Assembly (NCBI GenBank): GCA_016931365.1 | Contig: JAFGEY010000126.1 | Span: forward strand, 1 to 14,179 | Direction of reading: 5' to 3' | Origin: Anaerolineae bacterium | GTDB taxonomy: Bacteria > Chloroflexota > Anaerolineae > JAFGEY01 | Length of the DNA: 14,179 nt | Part shown: positions 1-6,445 of the stretch, piece by piece | Position numbering within the stretch: the first letter of the stretch is position 1 | Layout of the letters: every line of letters starts with the position of its first letter | Made by a program: the position numbers and the translations under genes | The notes under the pieces: generated by a model | The model's input: only the letters and a program-made list of their open reading frames with translations | Told to the model about the DNA's origin: nothing | The model's database searches: none

Positions 1-71
1 AAAACCTCACCACAGTCGGTGCACTTGTGTGTCGCCGCCTGAGCGCAAACTTGGCATCGTGTGCTACTCAT
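1..71 (-). CDS. Small zinc-finger protein, N-terminal part only (runs off left edge)
   Basis: The visible 23 residues begin MSSTRCQVCAQAATHKCTDC and continue past the window edge without a stop. They contain two CxxC pairs (Cys6/Cys9 and Cys17/Cys20, with His15 between), the spacing of a zinc ribbon or B-box-like zinc finger, so a structural zinc site is likely. The start is chosen because a GGAGGAGGG ribosome binding site lies a few bases upstream (about 75-84) and the other nearby ATG is followed at once by a stop. The gene begins 29 bp after the stop of the histidine kinase on the same strand, so the two are probably cotranscribed. The rest of the protein, and so its function, cannot be seen. 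Many small proteins of this type continue with membrane segments, but that is a guess here. Confidence 0.6.
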   Translation of the reverse strand, partial: MSSTRCQVCAQAATHKCTDCGEV

Positions 72-100
72 CCCATACCCTCCTCCCGAAACCCGATACG

Positions 101-1837
101 CTACCCGACAGCCTCAGCCGCCTGAGGCACGTTGGACATCCACATTGCATCATCGACGACGCGCGCCGCCACCATCGCCAGCAAAGGCAGCGGGATGGCC
201 CGTTTCAACTCAATCTGCGGGGCATTGCCGCCCCGGACGGCCAGGATTTCGTTGCCCTCCTGGTCGATCAGCGCGCAGCCGTTTCCTTCCTTGAGGCACG
301 CCAGCCGGTAGCCCCGGTCGTCGTAAACCAGCTCGCTCCAGGCGTTCATCAACCGGCCCTGCGATTGCAGCGCCGCCAGCGGCTGATTGTTCCGCGCCAG
401 CACCATCCAGTCGCGCGACCGCGCCGTGTAGTGCAGCGTCCACGTCGCGCCGCCGGAGCGCCAGGCATAGCCCGCATAGATTCGCCTGATTTGCACGAGT
501 GGAACGCGTTGCTGGCTGCGCTGCACGGCAAAGCGCTTTTTCCTGTAAATTCCAGAACGCCGCTCCCCAATCAGCACCGCTTCGCCGTCCGGCTCGACCA
601 GCGGCTGGCGCAAGTAAATTTGATCGGCAGGCAGCCAGGGCCAAGTCTGCCCGACGGGAATGACCAGTTTTTGGCCCAACCAGCCCCAATTTTCGATGCG
701 CGGCTTGGGCCGTTCCTGGTTGGACATGCTCACATCGGGGCGGACGCTGACCGGATGGGCCAGCGCCACGCGGGCAGTGACCGTGGTGCCGCGCCCGAGG
801 CGTCCTTCAACCGAAGCCTGCCCGCCGATGCTCATCATTCGTTCCTGCATGTTGGCCAGACCCAACCCGCGCTGCGCCTGCTGAGGATCGAACCCCACGC
901 CGTTGTCGCGCACGGTGAGGATCACCTGCTCGGGCAAGCAGCGCAGCCGCACATCGACGCGGGTGGCGCGGGCGTGGCGGGCGACATTGTGCAAGGCCTC
1001 CTGCGCCACGCGGTACAGCGCCTCGGCCACCGATGGGGACAAGATCGCATCGTTGCCCTGCACATCGACGTAGGCCAGAATGTGCTCGCGGGCGCCAAAG
1101 AGCAGCGCGTAATCGTTCAAGGCTGCCCCAAGCCCCTGCTCTTCCAGCGTGCCCGGCTTGAGGTCGCGGATCAGGCGGGTCATCTCGCGCTGCGCGGCTT
1201 GGGCCGTCGTCTCGACCTCGCGCACCATTTCGGACATCTGGACCAGTTCATCGTCTGAAAACGCGCCGCCGGCCGGCGCCGAGCGTCCCGCCAGCAGGGT
1301 GTCAAAGCGTGCGCGCAGCCCGCCGGCGGTCATCGCCAGACTGAACAAGTATTGCTTGACGCTATCGTGCAGTTCTCGCGCCAGGCGATTGCGTTCTTCG
1401 ACCACAGCCAGTGCGCGCGTCTGATCGGTCAGTCGCGTATTCTGCTCCCGCAGTCCTTCAAGGTCTTGCTCGTCATGCTCCAGGTGCTCGGCCAGCAGAT
1501 CGAGTTGTTCGGCCAGCAGACCGAGATCATCCTGAACCGGGTCAGCGATGCGCGCGGCGAGGTTGCCGCGCAGCCATGCCCGTCCCACGCCGGCGATACG
1601 CCGAAGCCGGTGGTCGATCAAGCCGCTGGCCCACACTCCCAACGCTCCGCCCACGACGGCAGCCACCAGACTAACCACGACGATATGAATGCTCCACTGT
1701 CGCTCTGGAAGAGCCAGCGAGAACAGCATAAAAGCCGCGCTTTCTGCGACCAGCATCGAGAACAAGGTCACCAGGACAAACAAAAAAACAAGTTTGTGTC
1801 TCAAATTGATTTTTGAAGGGAGTTGAGCGTGCTCCAT
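101..1837 (-). CDS. Membrane sensor histidine kinase (NarL/LiaS type) with C-terminal extension
   Basis: A 578-residue two-component sensor kinase. Numbered from the ATG at 1837, two membrane segments (about 16-43 and 49-74) enclose almost no external loop. A HAMP-like linker and coiled coil follow (about 75-145). The HisKA_3 dimerisation domain has the phospho-accepting His157 in ERNRLARELHDSVKQ. The HATPase_c domain shows the N box (ALHNVARHA, Asn284), DNGVGF (311-316) and GLGLANM (324-330). It should autophosphorylate on His and pass phosphate to a NarL-type response regulator, but none is in the window. The tiny sensor loop suggests sensing in the membrane or through a partner. Residues from about 371 to 578 are an extra region absent from ordinary kinases of this family (see finding). 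The start at 1837 has AGGAG 8 bases upstream. Upstream in-frame starts as far as 1981 are rejected because they precede the predicted promoter and reach the glk terminator. Confidence 0.9.
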   Translation of the reverse strand: MEHAQLPSKINLRHKLVFLFVLVTLFSMLVAESAAFMLFSLALPERQWSIHIVVVSLVAAVVGGALGVWASGLIDHRLRRIAGVGRAWLRGNLAARIADPVQDDLGLLAEQLDLLAEHLEHDEQDLEGLREQNTRLTDQTRALAVVEERNRLARELHDSVKQYLFSLAMTAGGLRARFDTLLAGRSAPAGGAFSDDELVQMSEMVREVETTAQAAQREMTRLIRDLKPGTLEEQGLGAALNDYALLFGAREHILAYVDVQGNDAILSPSVAEALYRVAQEALHNVARHARATRVDVRLRCLPEQVILTVRDNGVGFDPQQAQRGLGLANMQERMMSIGGQASVEGRLGRGTTVTARVALAHPVSVRPDVSMSNQERPKPRIENWGWLGQKLVIPVGQTWPWLPADQIYLRQPLVEPDGEAVLIGERRSGIYRKKRFAVQRSQQRVPLVQIRRIYAGYAWRSGGATWTLHYTARSRDWMVLARNNQPLAALQSQGRLMNAWSELVYDDRGYRLACLKEGNGCALIDQEGNEILAVRGGNAPQIELKRAIPLPLLAMVAARVVDDAMWMSNVPQAAEAVG

Positions 1838-1870
1838 GTCCGAGCTCCTGTCCACCCTAGATTTGTTCAC

Positions 1871-1899
1871 ATTGTACCACAGGCTCGCCGACCTGTCAT
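1871..1899 (-). promoter_or_regulatory. Sigma70-type promoter of the histidine kinase gene
   Basis: On the minus strand ATGACA (1899-1894, 5/6 match to TTGACA) is followed after exactly 17 bases by TACAAT (1876-1871, 5/6 match to TATAAT). Transcription would begin near 1864, leaving a leader of about 27 nt with the AGGAG site before the ATG at 1837. It lies downstream of the glk terminator, so the kinase and the zinc-finger gene form their own unit. Confidence 0.65.
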
Positions 1900-1981
1900 C
1901 AGGCAAACGGACAGAGTCGATCTCGGCCTCAAGTACAATGTATGCCCCAGCGCGATCGACAAGGTCATGCCTGACCGACAT

Positions 1982-2023
1982 AAAAAAAGCCCCGCCGGCT
2001 CAAGCCGGCGGGGCTTTTTTTTT
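1982..2023 (-). terminator. Strong bidirectional rho-independent terminator after glk
   Basis: A perfect 11-bp GC stem (GCCCCGCCGGC at 1989-1999 with its complement at 2004-2014) closes a TCAA loop. It is flanked by seven A on the left and nine T on the right, so it can stop transcription in both directions. It starts just 3' of the glucokinase stop codon and ends the FHA-FGE-glk transcript. It also isolates the downstream histidine kinase promoter. Confidence 0.95.
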
Positions 2024-2028
2024 ACCGA

Positions 2029-3018
2029 TCACCCCTGTTGGTCGAGACCATACCTTGCCGCGCCCATAATCGGCGAGCGCGGGTTCAAGATCACACAAAC
2101 CGGCATACGCGCCATCAGGTCTTTGAACCGTCCCTTGTTCAAAAAAGCGTTCATAAAGGTTTCACCTTGTAAAGCCGGCAAAATGCGCGGCGGGATGCCC
2201 CCGCCCAGGTACACACCACCGGTTGCCAGAACTTTGACCGCCAGATTGCCCGCCTCCGATCCAAGAATCGACACAAACAGATTCAGAGCGGATCGAGCCA
2301 ACGGGCATGTCTGCCCGCCGATCATCGCCGCATCGACGATGATCGGGTTGATGTCCGTCACTCCGGCGATCCTGGCCGCCAACCAGTCAGGTTCTTCGGC
2401 ATAGCCGCTCGCTTTGAGATAGGCATAGATATTGGGCAGCCCCAGCCCCGAACACACGCGCTCATAGCTCACATGTGGGTAGCGTTTGAGTAAATAGCCC
2501 AACAGGCCTATCTGCAATTCGTCGATCGGGCCAAAATCGGTGTGTCCCCCCTCAGACGGATGTGCTAGGTATTTTCCCCCATCCCAGGTCAAAAAGGCCT
2601 CGCCCAGCCCCGTGCCCGGCGCGATCACCGCCATAGCGGCTTCCGGCTCTGCCTTGCCCTGGTTGAGCACATACAGGTCACTCACTTCCAGGATAGGCAC
2701 CGAATTGGCGATCGACTCGAGATCGTTCAACAAATAAACCGCAGACAGCCCCAGACTCCCGATCAACTCTTGCGCGTCGATCACCCAGGGCAAGTTGGTG
2801 ATCGATGCACGCCCGCCGACAACAGGGCCGGCCACGCCGAAACAAGCAGACTGCACCTCTACGTCGACGCCGTTCAAAAACTCGCGCACAATTTCACTCA
2901 GACCTTTGTAACTTGCGCTGGGAAAAGTCGCCTCTGCCAGCGCCTCACGCGGGCCCTTTTCGGCAGAAAACAGGGCCAGATTGACTTTGGTGCCTCCAAT
3001 GTCCCCCGCAAGCAGCAT
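2029..3018 (-). CDS. glk: Glucokinase (bacterial Glk family)
   Basis: A 329-residue cytosolic kinase that phosphorylates glucose to glucose 6-phosphate with ATP, the usual length for bacterial Glk. Visible family marks are the ATP-phosphate loop DIGGTK (6-11), the sugar-site and catalytic base region LLNDLESIAN (Asp99), APGTGLGEA (133-141), EGGHTDFGP (156-164, the sugar-contacting Glu/His pair) and SGLGLPNIYAYL (190-201). It belongs to the hexokinase/actin-fold Glk group and not to the ROK group, since the ROK zinc motif CxCGxxGC is absent. The ATG at 3018 is preceded by GAGGAGGAG. An in-frame start at 3099 would overlap the upstream gene and add an unrelated tail. It is the last gene of a unit with the FGE-fold and FHA genes, 17 bp after the former, so it is probably coexpressed with a signalling module. 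Confidence 0.95.
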   Translation of the reverse strand: MLLAGDIGGTKVNLALFSAEKGPREALAEATFPSASYKGLSEIVREFLNGVDVEVQSACFGVAGPVVGGRASITNLPWVIDAQELIGSLGLSAVYLLNDLESIANSVPILEVSDLYVLNQGKAEPEAAMAVIAPGTGLGEAFLTWDGGKYLAHPSEGGHTDFGPIDELQIGLLGYLLKRYPHVSYERVCSGLGLPNIYAYLKASGYAEEPDWLAARIAGVTDINPIIVDAAMIGGQTCPLARSALNLFVSILGSEAGNLAVKVLATGGVYLGGGIPPRILPALQGETFMNAFLNKGRFKDLMARMPVCVILNPRSPIMGAARYGLDQQG

Positions 3019-3035
3019 CCGCTCCTCCTCAGCTT

Positions 3036-3857
3036 TTACAGTTCGTCCAAAAACGACACATACAATGCGTCGAGCACCACACTTGCCGAAACTGCACACC
3101 TGAAACCGACGTTGTTGTAAAAGACAAAATCACCATCAAGCCGGGCAGTCGCCGTTGCGACATTGGAATCGTTGTGCCACGATCCACCGCGCAGCACGCG
3201 CCAGCCGTCTACCTCAGGGTCTTGGCGTCCATCAGTTTCATCAAAAGGATAAGGCCGGTACAGTGACGATGTCCATTCCCACACATTGCCGATCAAGTCA
3301 GCAATGCCTTCGGGCGTATCGCCTTGCGGAGAAAACTGCCCCACCGGAGTTGTGCTCCCCCAAGCCCCCAACCGGGTATTACAATTTTTCTCCAAAAACC
3401 GGTTCCCCCACGGCCAGCGACGCCCGTTCTTGCCGCGCGCGGCGCGCTCCCACTCAGCCTCCGTGGGCAGGCGCTTTTTGGCCCAAGCACAATAAGCTTG
3501 TGCATCCTGCCAGCTCACCAGCACGACCGGGTGATCGAGTTTCTCAGGCGGAGGTGAACCCGTTTCAGCATCCCAATTGTAGCCGATCGTGTCCACCCAT
3601 CCGGCGTCATACCTGGGAATCAGATGTCCTGTTTCCCGGACAAAGCGTTGATATTCAGATTGAGTCACCGGGTAGCGGTCGACGTAAAATGGTTTGAGAG
3701 AAATCCGATGTTCAGGACGCTCGTTTTCACGCCCTTCATTGCGCCCCATAATACACTCACCCCCGGCGACCAGGATCATCTCGCGGCCATCAGGCTCCCA
3801 GATCACACGCGCAGGCAGCCCCTCGGAAGCCTGCGTAATACCATTCGATTTCAACAT
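3036..3857 (-). CDS. FGE-fold (SUMF1/EgtB-like) protein lacking the catalytic cysteines
   Basis: A 273-residue protein with the formylglycine-generating-enzyme sulfatase domain. Family marks are the entry (I)LVAGGECIMG (28-38), YPVTQSEYQRFV (62-73), HPVVLVSWQDAQAYCAWA (109-126), LPTEAEWERAARG (130-142), GNVWEWT (190-196), RVLRGGSW (220-227) and GFRCA (251-255). In true FGE the two copper-binding cysteines, five residues apart, follow GGS. Here these positions are Asn229 and Ala234, so oxidation of a sulfatase cysteine is not expected, and no sulfatase is nearby. Such inactive-looking members often serve as ligand-binding or accessory domains, and in many bacteria they accompany Ser/Thr-kinase signalling proteins. 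AAAGGAGG precedes the ATG. It sits 27 bp after the FHA gene and 17 bp before glk. No signal peptide is visible, so it is probably cytosolic. Confidence 0.88.
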   Translation of the reverse strand: MLKSNGITQASEGLPARVIWEPDGREMILVAGGECIMGRNEGRENERPEHRISLKPFYVDRYPVTQSEYQRFVRETGHLIPRYDAGWVDTIGYNWDAETGSPPPEKLDHPVVLVSWQDAQAYCAWAKKRLPTEAEWERAARGKNGRRWPWGNRFLEKNCNTRLGAWGSTTPVGQFSPQGDTPEGIADLIGNVWEWTSSLYRPYPFDETDGRQDPEVDGWRVLRGGSWHNDSNVATATARLDGDFVFYNNVGFRCAVSASVVLDALYVSFLDEL

Positions 3858-3884
3858 CTGTGCCCCCTCCTTTCTGCACAGGGT

Positions 3885-5129
3885 TCAGATAACATCAAAG
3901 GCCAGCGTATAGCCACCCAACCACAAGTGTTGTCCCGGCTTGACAGGCACTTGAGCGCCCACCGGAATTTCGCGCCCATCGAGACGAGTGCCACAAGTGC
4001 TACCCAAATCCTGAACGGCAAACTGGCCACGCTGCGCGATCATCTTGGCGTGACGGCGCGAAACCACCGTCTCTACACCTGGTTCTTCACCGAGATCGAC
4101 ATCAGGACGAAAGCCAAGATCGAGATCAGCGCGACCGATCAACATCTCGCCTTGGCGGGCCAGCGGGAAAAAATTCCCCGAAAATGTCGCATACAAAAAA
4201 TAGCGCCCATCCGGCATAGGATGTTGCCAAAGCTCAGGCCCCACAGTGACAAAGAAAATACAGCGACCAAGGCGAACAACATCGCCGACCTTGAGCGGTT
4301 GCTTTTGCTCGTTATTCAGGCGTTTGTTGTTGATCCAGGTGCCATTGCTGCTGCCCAGGTCTTCGATCTCATAACGATTGTGCCAGCCAATAATGCGCGC
4401 ATGTCGCCGAGACACCGCCATCGTAGATCGATCTTCAAAACTCAAGTCAACATCGGGCCGGATCCCGGTCAAAGAATCAAATCTGCCCAGGACAAGTTCA
4501 CCTCCGTCTGGGAGCAAAATCCGGTGTCCATTGGCCAGCGAGACCAACACACGTGGTCCCGGCACATCTTCACCGGCGGAACGAGACGGCATCGCCTCTG
4601 GATAAGTCAGATATTGGGACCTAGCTTGTCCAGTCACCGGCGGTCTAGGCGGCGAAGAAACCGGACGCTCTCGGGCGGGGGGCCACGCCGGCTCGGCAGG
4701 CTGCGCCGGCGGCATAGATGATGTTAATGTTTCTATGGGTACAACTGTCTGCGGCTGAACTTTAGGCGGTACCTGACGCTCAACATCGATTGGGCTGGAG
4801 CCAGGTTGTCCTGTACGCGGCCTGACGGTGGGTATTTCCGGTTCCTGAACTGGCTCCCGAACTGGTGCCGGCTCTTCTTTGCCGTGAAGGCGATCCCATA
4901 TACCTCCCTTGCGCGGCCCGGTTCCCGTTGGCGAAACAGTGGGCACCTGCTCCAGGCGCACCAACAAACAATTACGCTGCAATACATCCCAGGTGTCTTC
5001 TGTATCCGTTCTGGAATCAAAAGCACGGGTGATGATGCGCTTTATTGCTGGAGATAGGGTCGCCTCACGAATGCACTGGGCGCGGATGTGTGATGGGCAT
5101 GGGCGGCATTCGTATTTGTACTTTTTCAT
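3885..5129 (-). CDS. Double-FHA-domain protein with cysteine-containing N terminus
   Basis: A 414-residue soluble protein, numbered from the ATG at 5129. A short N-terminal region (1-60) holds C8xxC11 and C19 in a basic context. A proline-rich, probably disordered linker follows (about 62-190). Two FHA domains come next: the first (about 194-294) has LGRFDS, SRRHARI and GSSNGTWINNKRL, and the second (about 325-412) has IGRADL, SRRHAKM and GSTCGT. In the family these loops bind phosphothreonine peptides, so the protein probably reads Ser/Thr-kinase signals, although no kinase is in the window. Both FHA domains carry a matching extra (G)(I/F)RPDVDL stretch after the first motif. The start at 5129 is preferred over the in-frame ATG at 5165, because that ATG lies inside the -10 box of the predicted promoter. 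GGGAAG lies upstream of 5129. It is the first gene of the FHA-FGE-glk unit. Confidence 0.9.
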   Translation of the reverse strand: MKKYKYECRPCPSHIRAQCIREATLSPAIKRIITRAFDSRTDTEDTWDVLQRNCLLVRLEQVPTVSPTGTGPRKGGIWDRLHGKEEPAPVREPVQEPEIPTVRPRTGQPGSSPIDVERQVPPKVQPQTVVPIETLTSSMPPAQPAEPAWPPARERPVSSPPRPPVTGQARSQYLTYPEAMPSRSAGEDVPGPRVLVSLANGHRILLPDGGELVLGRFDSLTGIRPDVDLSFEDRSTMAVSRRHARIIGWHNRYEIEDLGSSNGTWINNKRLNNEQKQPLKVGDVVRLGRCIFFVTVGPELWQHPMPDGRYFLYATFSGNFFPLARQGEMLIGRADLDLGFRPDVDLGEEPGVETVVSRRHAKMIAQRGQFAVQDLGSTCGTRLDGREIPVGAQVPVKPGQHLWLGGYTLAFDVI

Positions 5130-5163
5130 CACAATCTTCCCGTCGTTTCGCCCTTTTGCTCCC

Positions 5164-5192
5164 ATTATATCACCAAGTTGTCAGGCCGTCTA
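5164..5192 (-). promoter_or_regulatory. Sigma70-type promoter of the FHA-FGE-glk unit
   Basis: On the minus strand TAGACG (5192-5187, 4/6 to TTGACA) is followed after exactly 17 bases by a perfect TATAAT (5169-5164). Transcription would start near 5157, 28 bases before the chosen ATG of the FHA gene. It sits right against the terminator of the upstream ccdA-like gene, which separates the two units. Confidence 0.65.
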
Positions 5193-5196
5193 TGAT

Positions 5197-5235
5197 GAAA
5201 ACGAGGACAGCTACACCAGTGGTAGCTGCCCTCGT
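5197..5235 (-). terminator. Hairpin terminator after the ccdA-like gene
   Basis: The 14-base arms 5201-5214 and 5222-5235 are complementary except for one mismatch and enclose a 7-base loop. On the minus strand the stem runs into a short TTTTC tract. It lies 20 bp beyond the ccdA-like stop codon and just before the FHA promoter, and is a reasonable end of the sigma/anti-sigma/ccdA transcript. The U tract is short, so termination may be partial. Confidence 0.7.
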
Positions 5236-5254
5236 TGTACGCGACCAAGATCGC

Positions 5255-6130
5255 CTAGAACCCCGTGCCCCCTTGCACAAACCAGGTGTAAACCAGGTAA
5301 ATGCCAACACCCACCAGAAAAAAGGCATTTGCGCGCTGCACAAAAGGAATGACGTTCTTTAGCCGTCCTGTGATCGTGCCGCGTACCAACACTGTGGCGA
5401 CAGTGACGGCAATGAACACACTTGCCATCCCCAGCGCATAGCCGATAAACTGCCCCAACGACGCCAGGATGTCTTCGCTGGCCAATGCGCTACCGACAAC
5501 CACCAAAAAGACGGGCAAAGTACAACCAAGTGAACCAATCGCATAGACGATGCCAAAGCCAAACACATTGACCAGATTTCGTCTCGGTGCAATACTCACC
5601 CGGCTCGCCACATAGATGCCCAGATGCTTGCCCGTTGCCAGGAGCCACACGCCCAAACCGGCCATCAACAGGCCGATGATGATCGATGCGTAGGGGAAAA
5701 TCGACCAAAGCCACTGCCCACCTGCGCCAACAACCAGGCCAACCAAGGCAAAAATAGTCACAAAGCCCAAGGTTGCCATCCCGCCCAGTTTCAGTGCTTT
5801 CCAAACACGCCCTCCCACCGATTGATCAAAAAAGCCATCCTCTTGCGTGCCAAGATGATACATCACAAAAGTCGGCAACAACAAAAAACCGCAAGGATTC
5901 ACACTGGCCACCATTCCCGCCGAAAAGGCATATCCCACCGGCAGCAGATTGGCGAGTCTGTCCATCGCCACTTCTGAGCCATCGCGCAGACTGATCAACA
6001 GGAACAGCAAAACAATGACCACAATCGCCGGGATGACGAATGATGCCACGGCAGCCCATTTACCTTTGGCGCTCAACCCCAGACCAACATTCACGGGTAA
6101 ATCCAAACCATTTTGTTTTTTGTCTGCCAT
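5255..6130 (-). CDS. CcdA/DsbD-like membrane thiol-disulfide carrier
   Basis: A 291-residue integral membrane protein of the cytochrome c biogenesis CcdA / DsbD transmembrane family, which carries electrons from cytoplasmic thioredoxin across the membrane to extracytoplasmic thiol proteins. The two redox cysteines are present in their usual settings: Cys80 in ASVNPCGFLLLP and Cys203 in GSLGCTLPVF. About seven membrane segments can be drawn (roughly 28-48, 62-90, 115-138, 143-165, 190-215, 225-249, 268-285), one more at the N terminus than the six-segment CcdA core. It lacks the periplasmic and thioredoxin domains of full DsbD. No partner thioredoxin or cytochrome c gene is next to it. It starts 12 bp after the anti-sigma gene, in the same unit as an ECF sigma factor, which suggests a link to thiol-redox stress. 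Only a weak AGG lies before the ATG, so translation may be coupled. Confidence 0.85.
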   Translation of the reverse strand: MADKKQNGLDLPVNVGLGLSAKGKWAAVASFVIPAIVVIVLLFLLISLRDGSEVAMDRLANLLPVGYAFSAGMVASVNPCGFLLLPTFVMYHLGTQEDGFFDQSVGGRVWKALKLGGMATLGFVTIFALVGLVVGAGGQWLWSIFPYASIIIGLLMAGLGVWLLATGKHLGIYVASRVSIAPRRNLVNVFGFGIVYAIGSLGCTLPVFLVVVGSALASEDILASLGQFIGYALGMASVFIAVTVATVLVRGTITGRLKNVIPFVQRANAFFLVGVGIYLVYTWFVQGGTGF

Positions 6131-6142
6131 AACAGTATTGAC

Positions 6143-6379
6143 CTATCTGTCGATCGTACGCAATGCGGCCAACAAAGCCTCAAATTCCTCTCGACAATTA
6201 CCACATCGCTCCAGATGCTCTTTGACCAGTGGCATCGCTTCGGTGGTATCTTTGCCGATCAGCATCAACTCGGCAAACTGATCGAGGTATTCAAAACACT
6301 CCCCACAGTCCAGTTCCCGATCGTGCGTGTTCAAAACCCCACGGATCATCTGCTTAAGCATATCATGATCAAGTTTCAT
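6143..6379 (-). CDS. Small zinc-type anti-sigma factor (putative)
   Basis: A 78-residue soluble protein with C25xxC28 and, near its end, H55xxxC59xxC62 (EHLERCGNCREEF). The HxxxCxxC pattern inside a short helical protein is the hallmark of zinc-binding anti-sigma (ZAS) domains, and the extra CxxC could complete or add to the metal site. It lies 66 bp downstream of an ECF sigma factor gene on the same strand, the standard place for a cognate anti-sigma factor, so it probably binds and silences that sigma factor. It has no membrane segment, which favours a cytosolic sensor like RsrA that releases sigma when its cysteines are oxidised. This mechanism is inferred from the family and from the neighbouring thiol carrier. 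AGGG precedes the ATG by about nine bases. Confidence 0.75.
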   Translation of the reverse strand: MKLDHDMLKQMIRGVLNTHDRELDCGECFEYLDQFAELMLIGKDTTEAMPLVKEHLERCGNCREEFEALLAALRTIDR

Positions 6380-6445
6380 CTTTGATTCCCTAGTAATCAG
6401 ATACAGCGTGCCAGATATCCCTTACCCTGCCGGACCGATCCCTGC

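Noticed and set aside
29..1258. Long plus-strand open frame of 409 codons opposite the histidine kinase
   Set aside because: It lies wholly antisense to a gene with clear kinase motifs, its protein is full of His, Arg, Gln and Ala without any domain, and such frames are common opposite GC-rich genes.
1838..1981. Longer histidine kinase with 48 extra N-terminal residues
   Set aside because: The extra start is next to the glk terminator and upstream of the predicted promoter, while the ATG at 1837 has a good ribosome binding site and leads directly into the membrane segments.
3019..3099. Glucokinase with 27 extra N-terminal residues
   Set aside because: That start overlaps the upstream gene, has no ribosome binding site I can see, and family members begin a few residues before DIGGTK, as the start at 3018 does.
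3036..3857. True formylglycine-generating enzyme
   Set aside because: Both catalytic cysteine positions are replaced (Asn229, Ala234) and no sulfatase gene is in the window.
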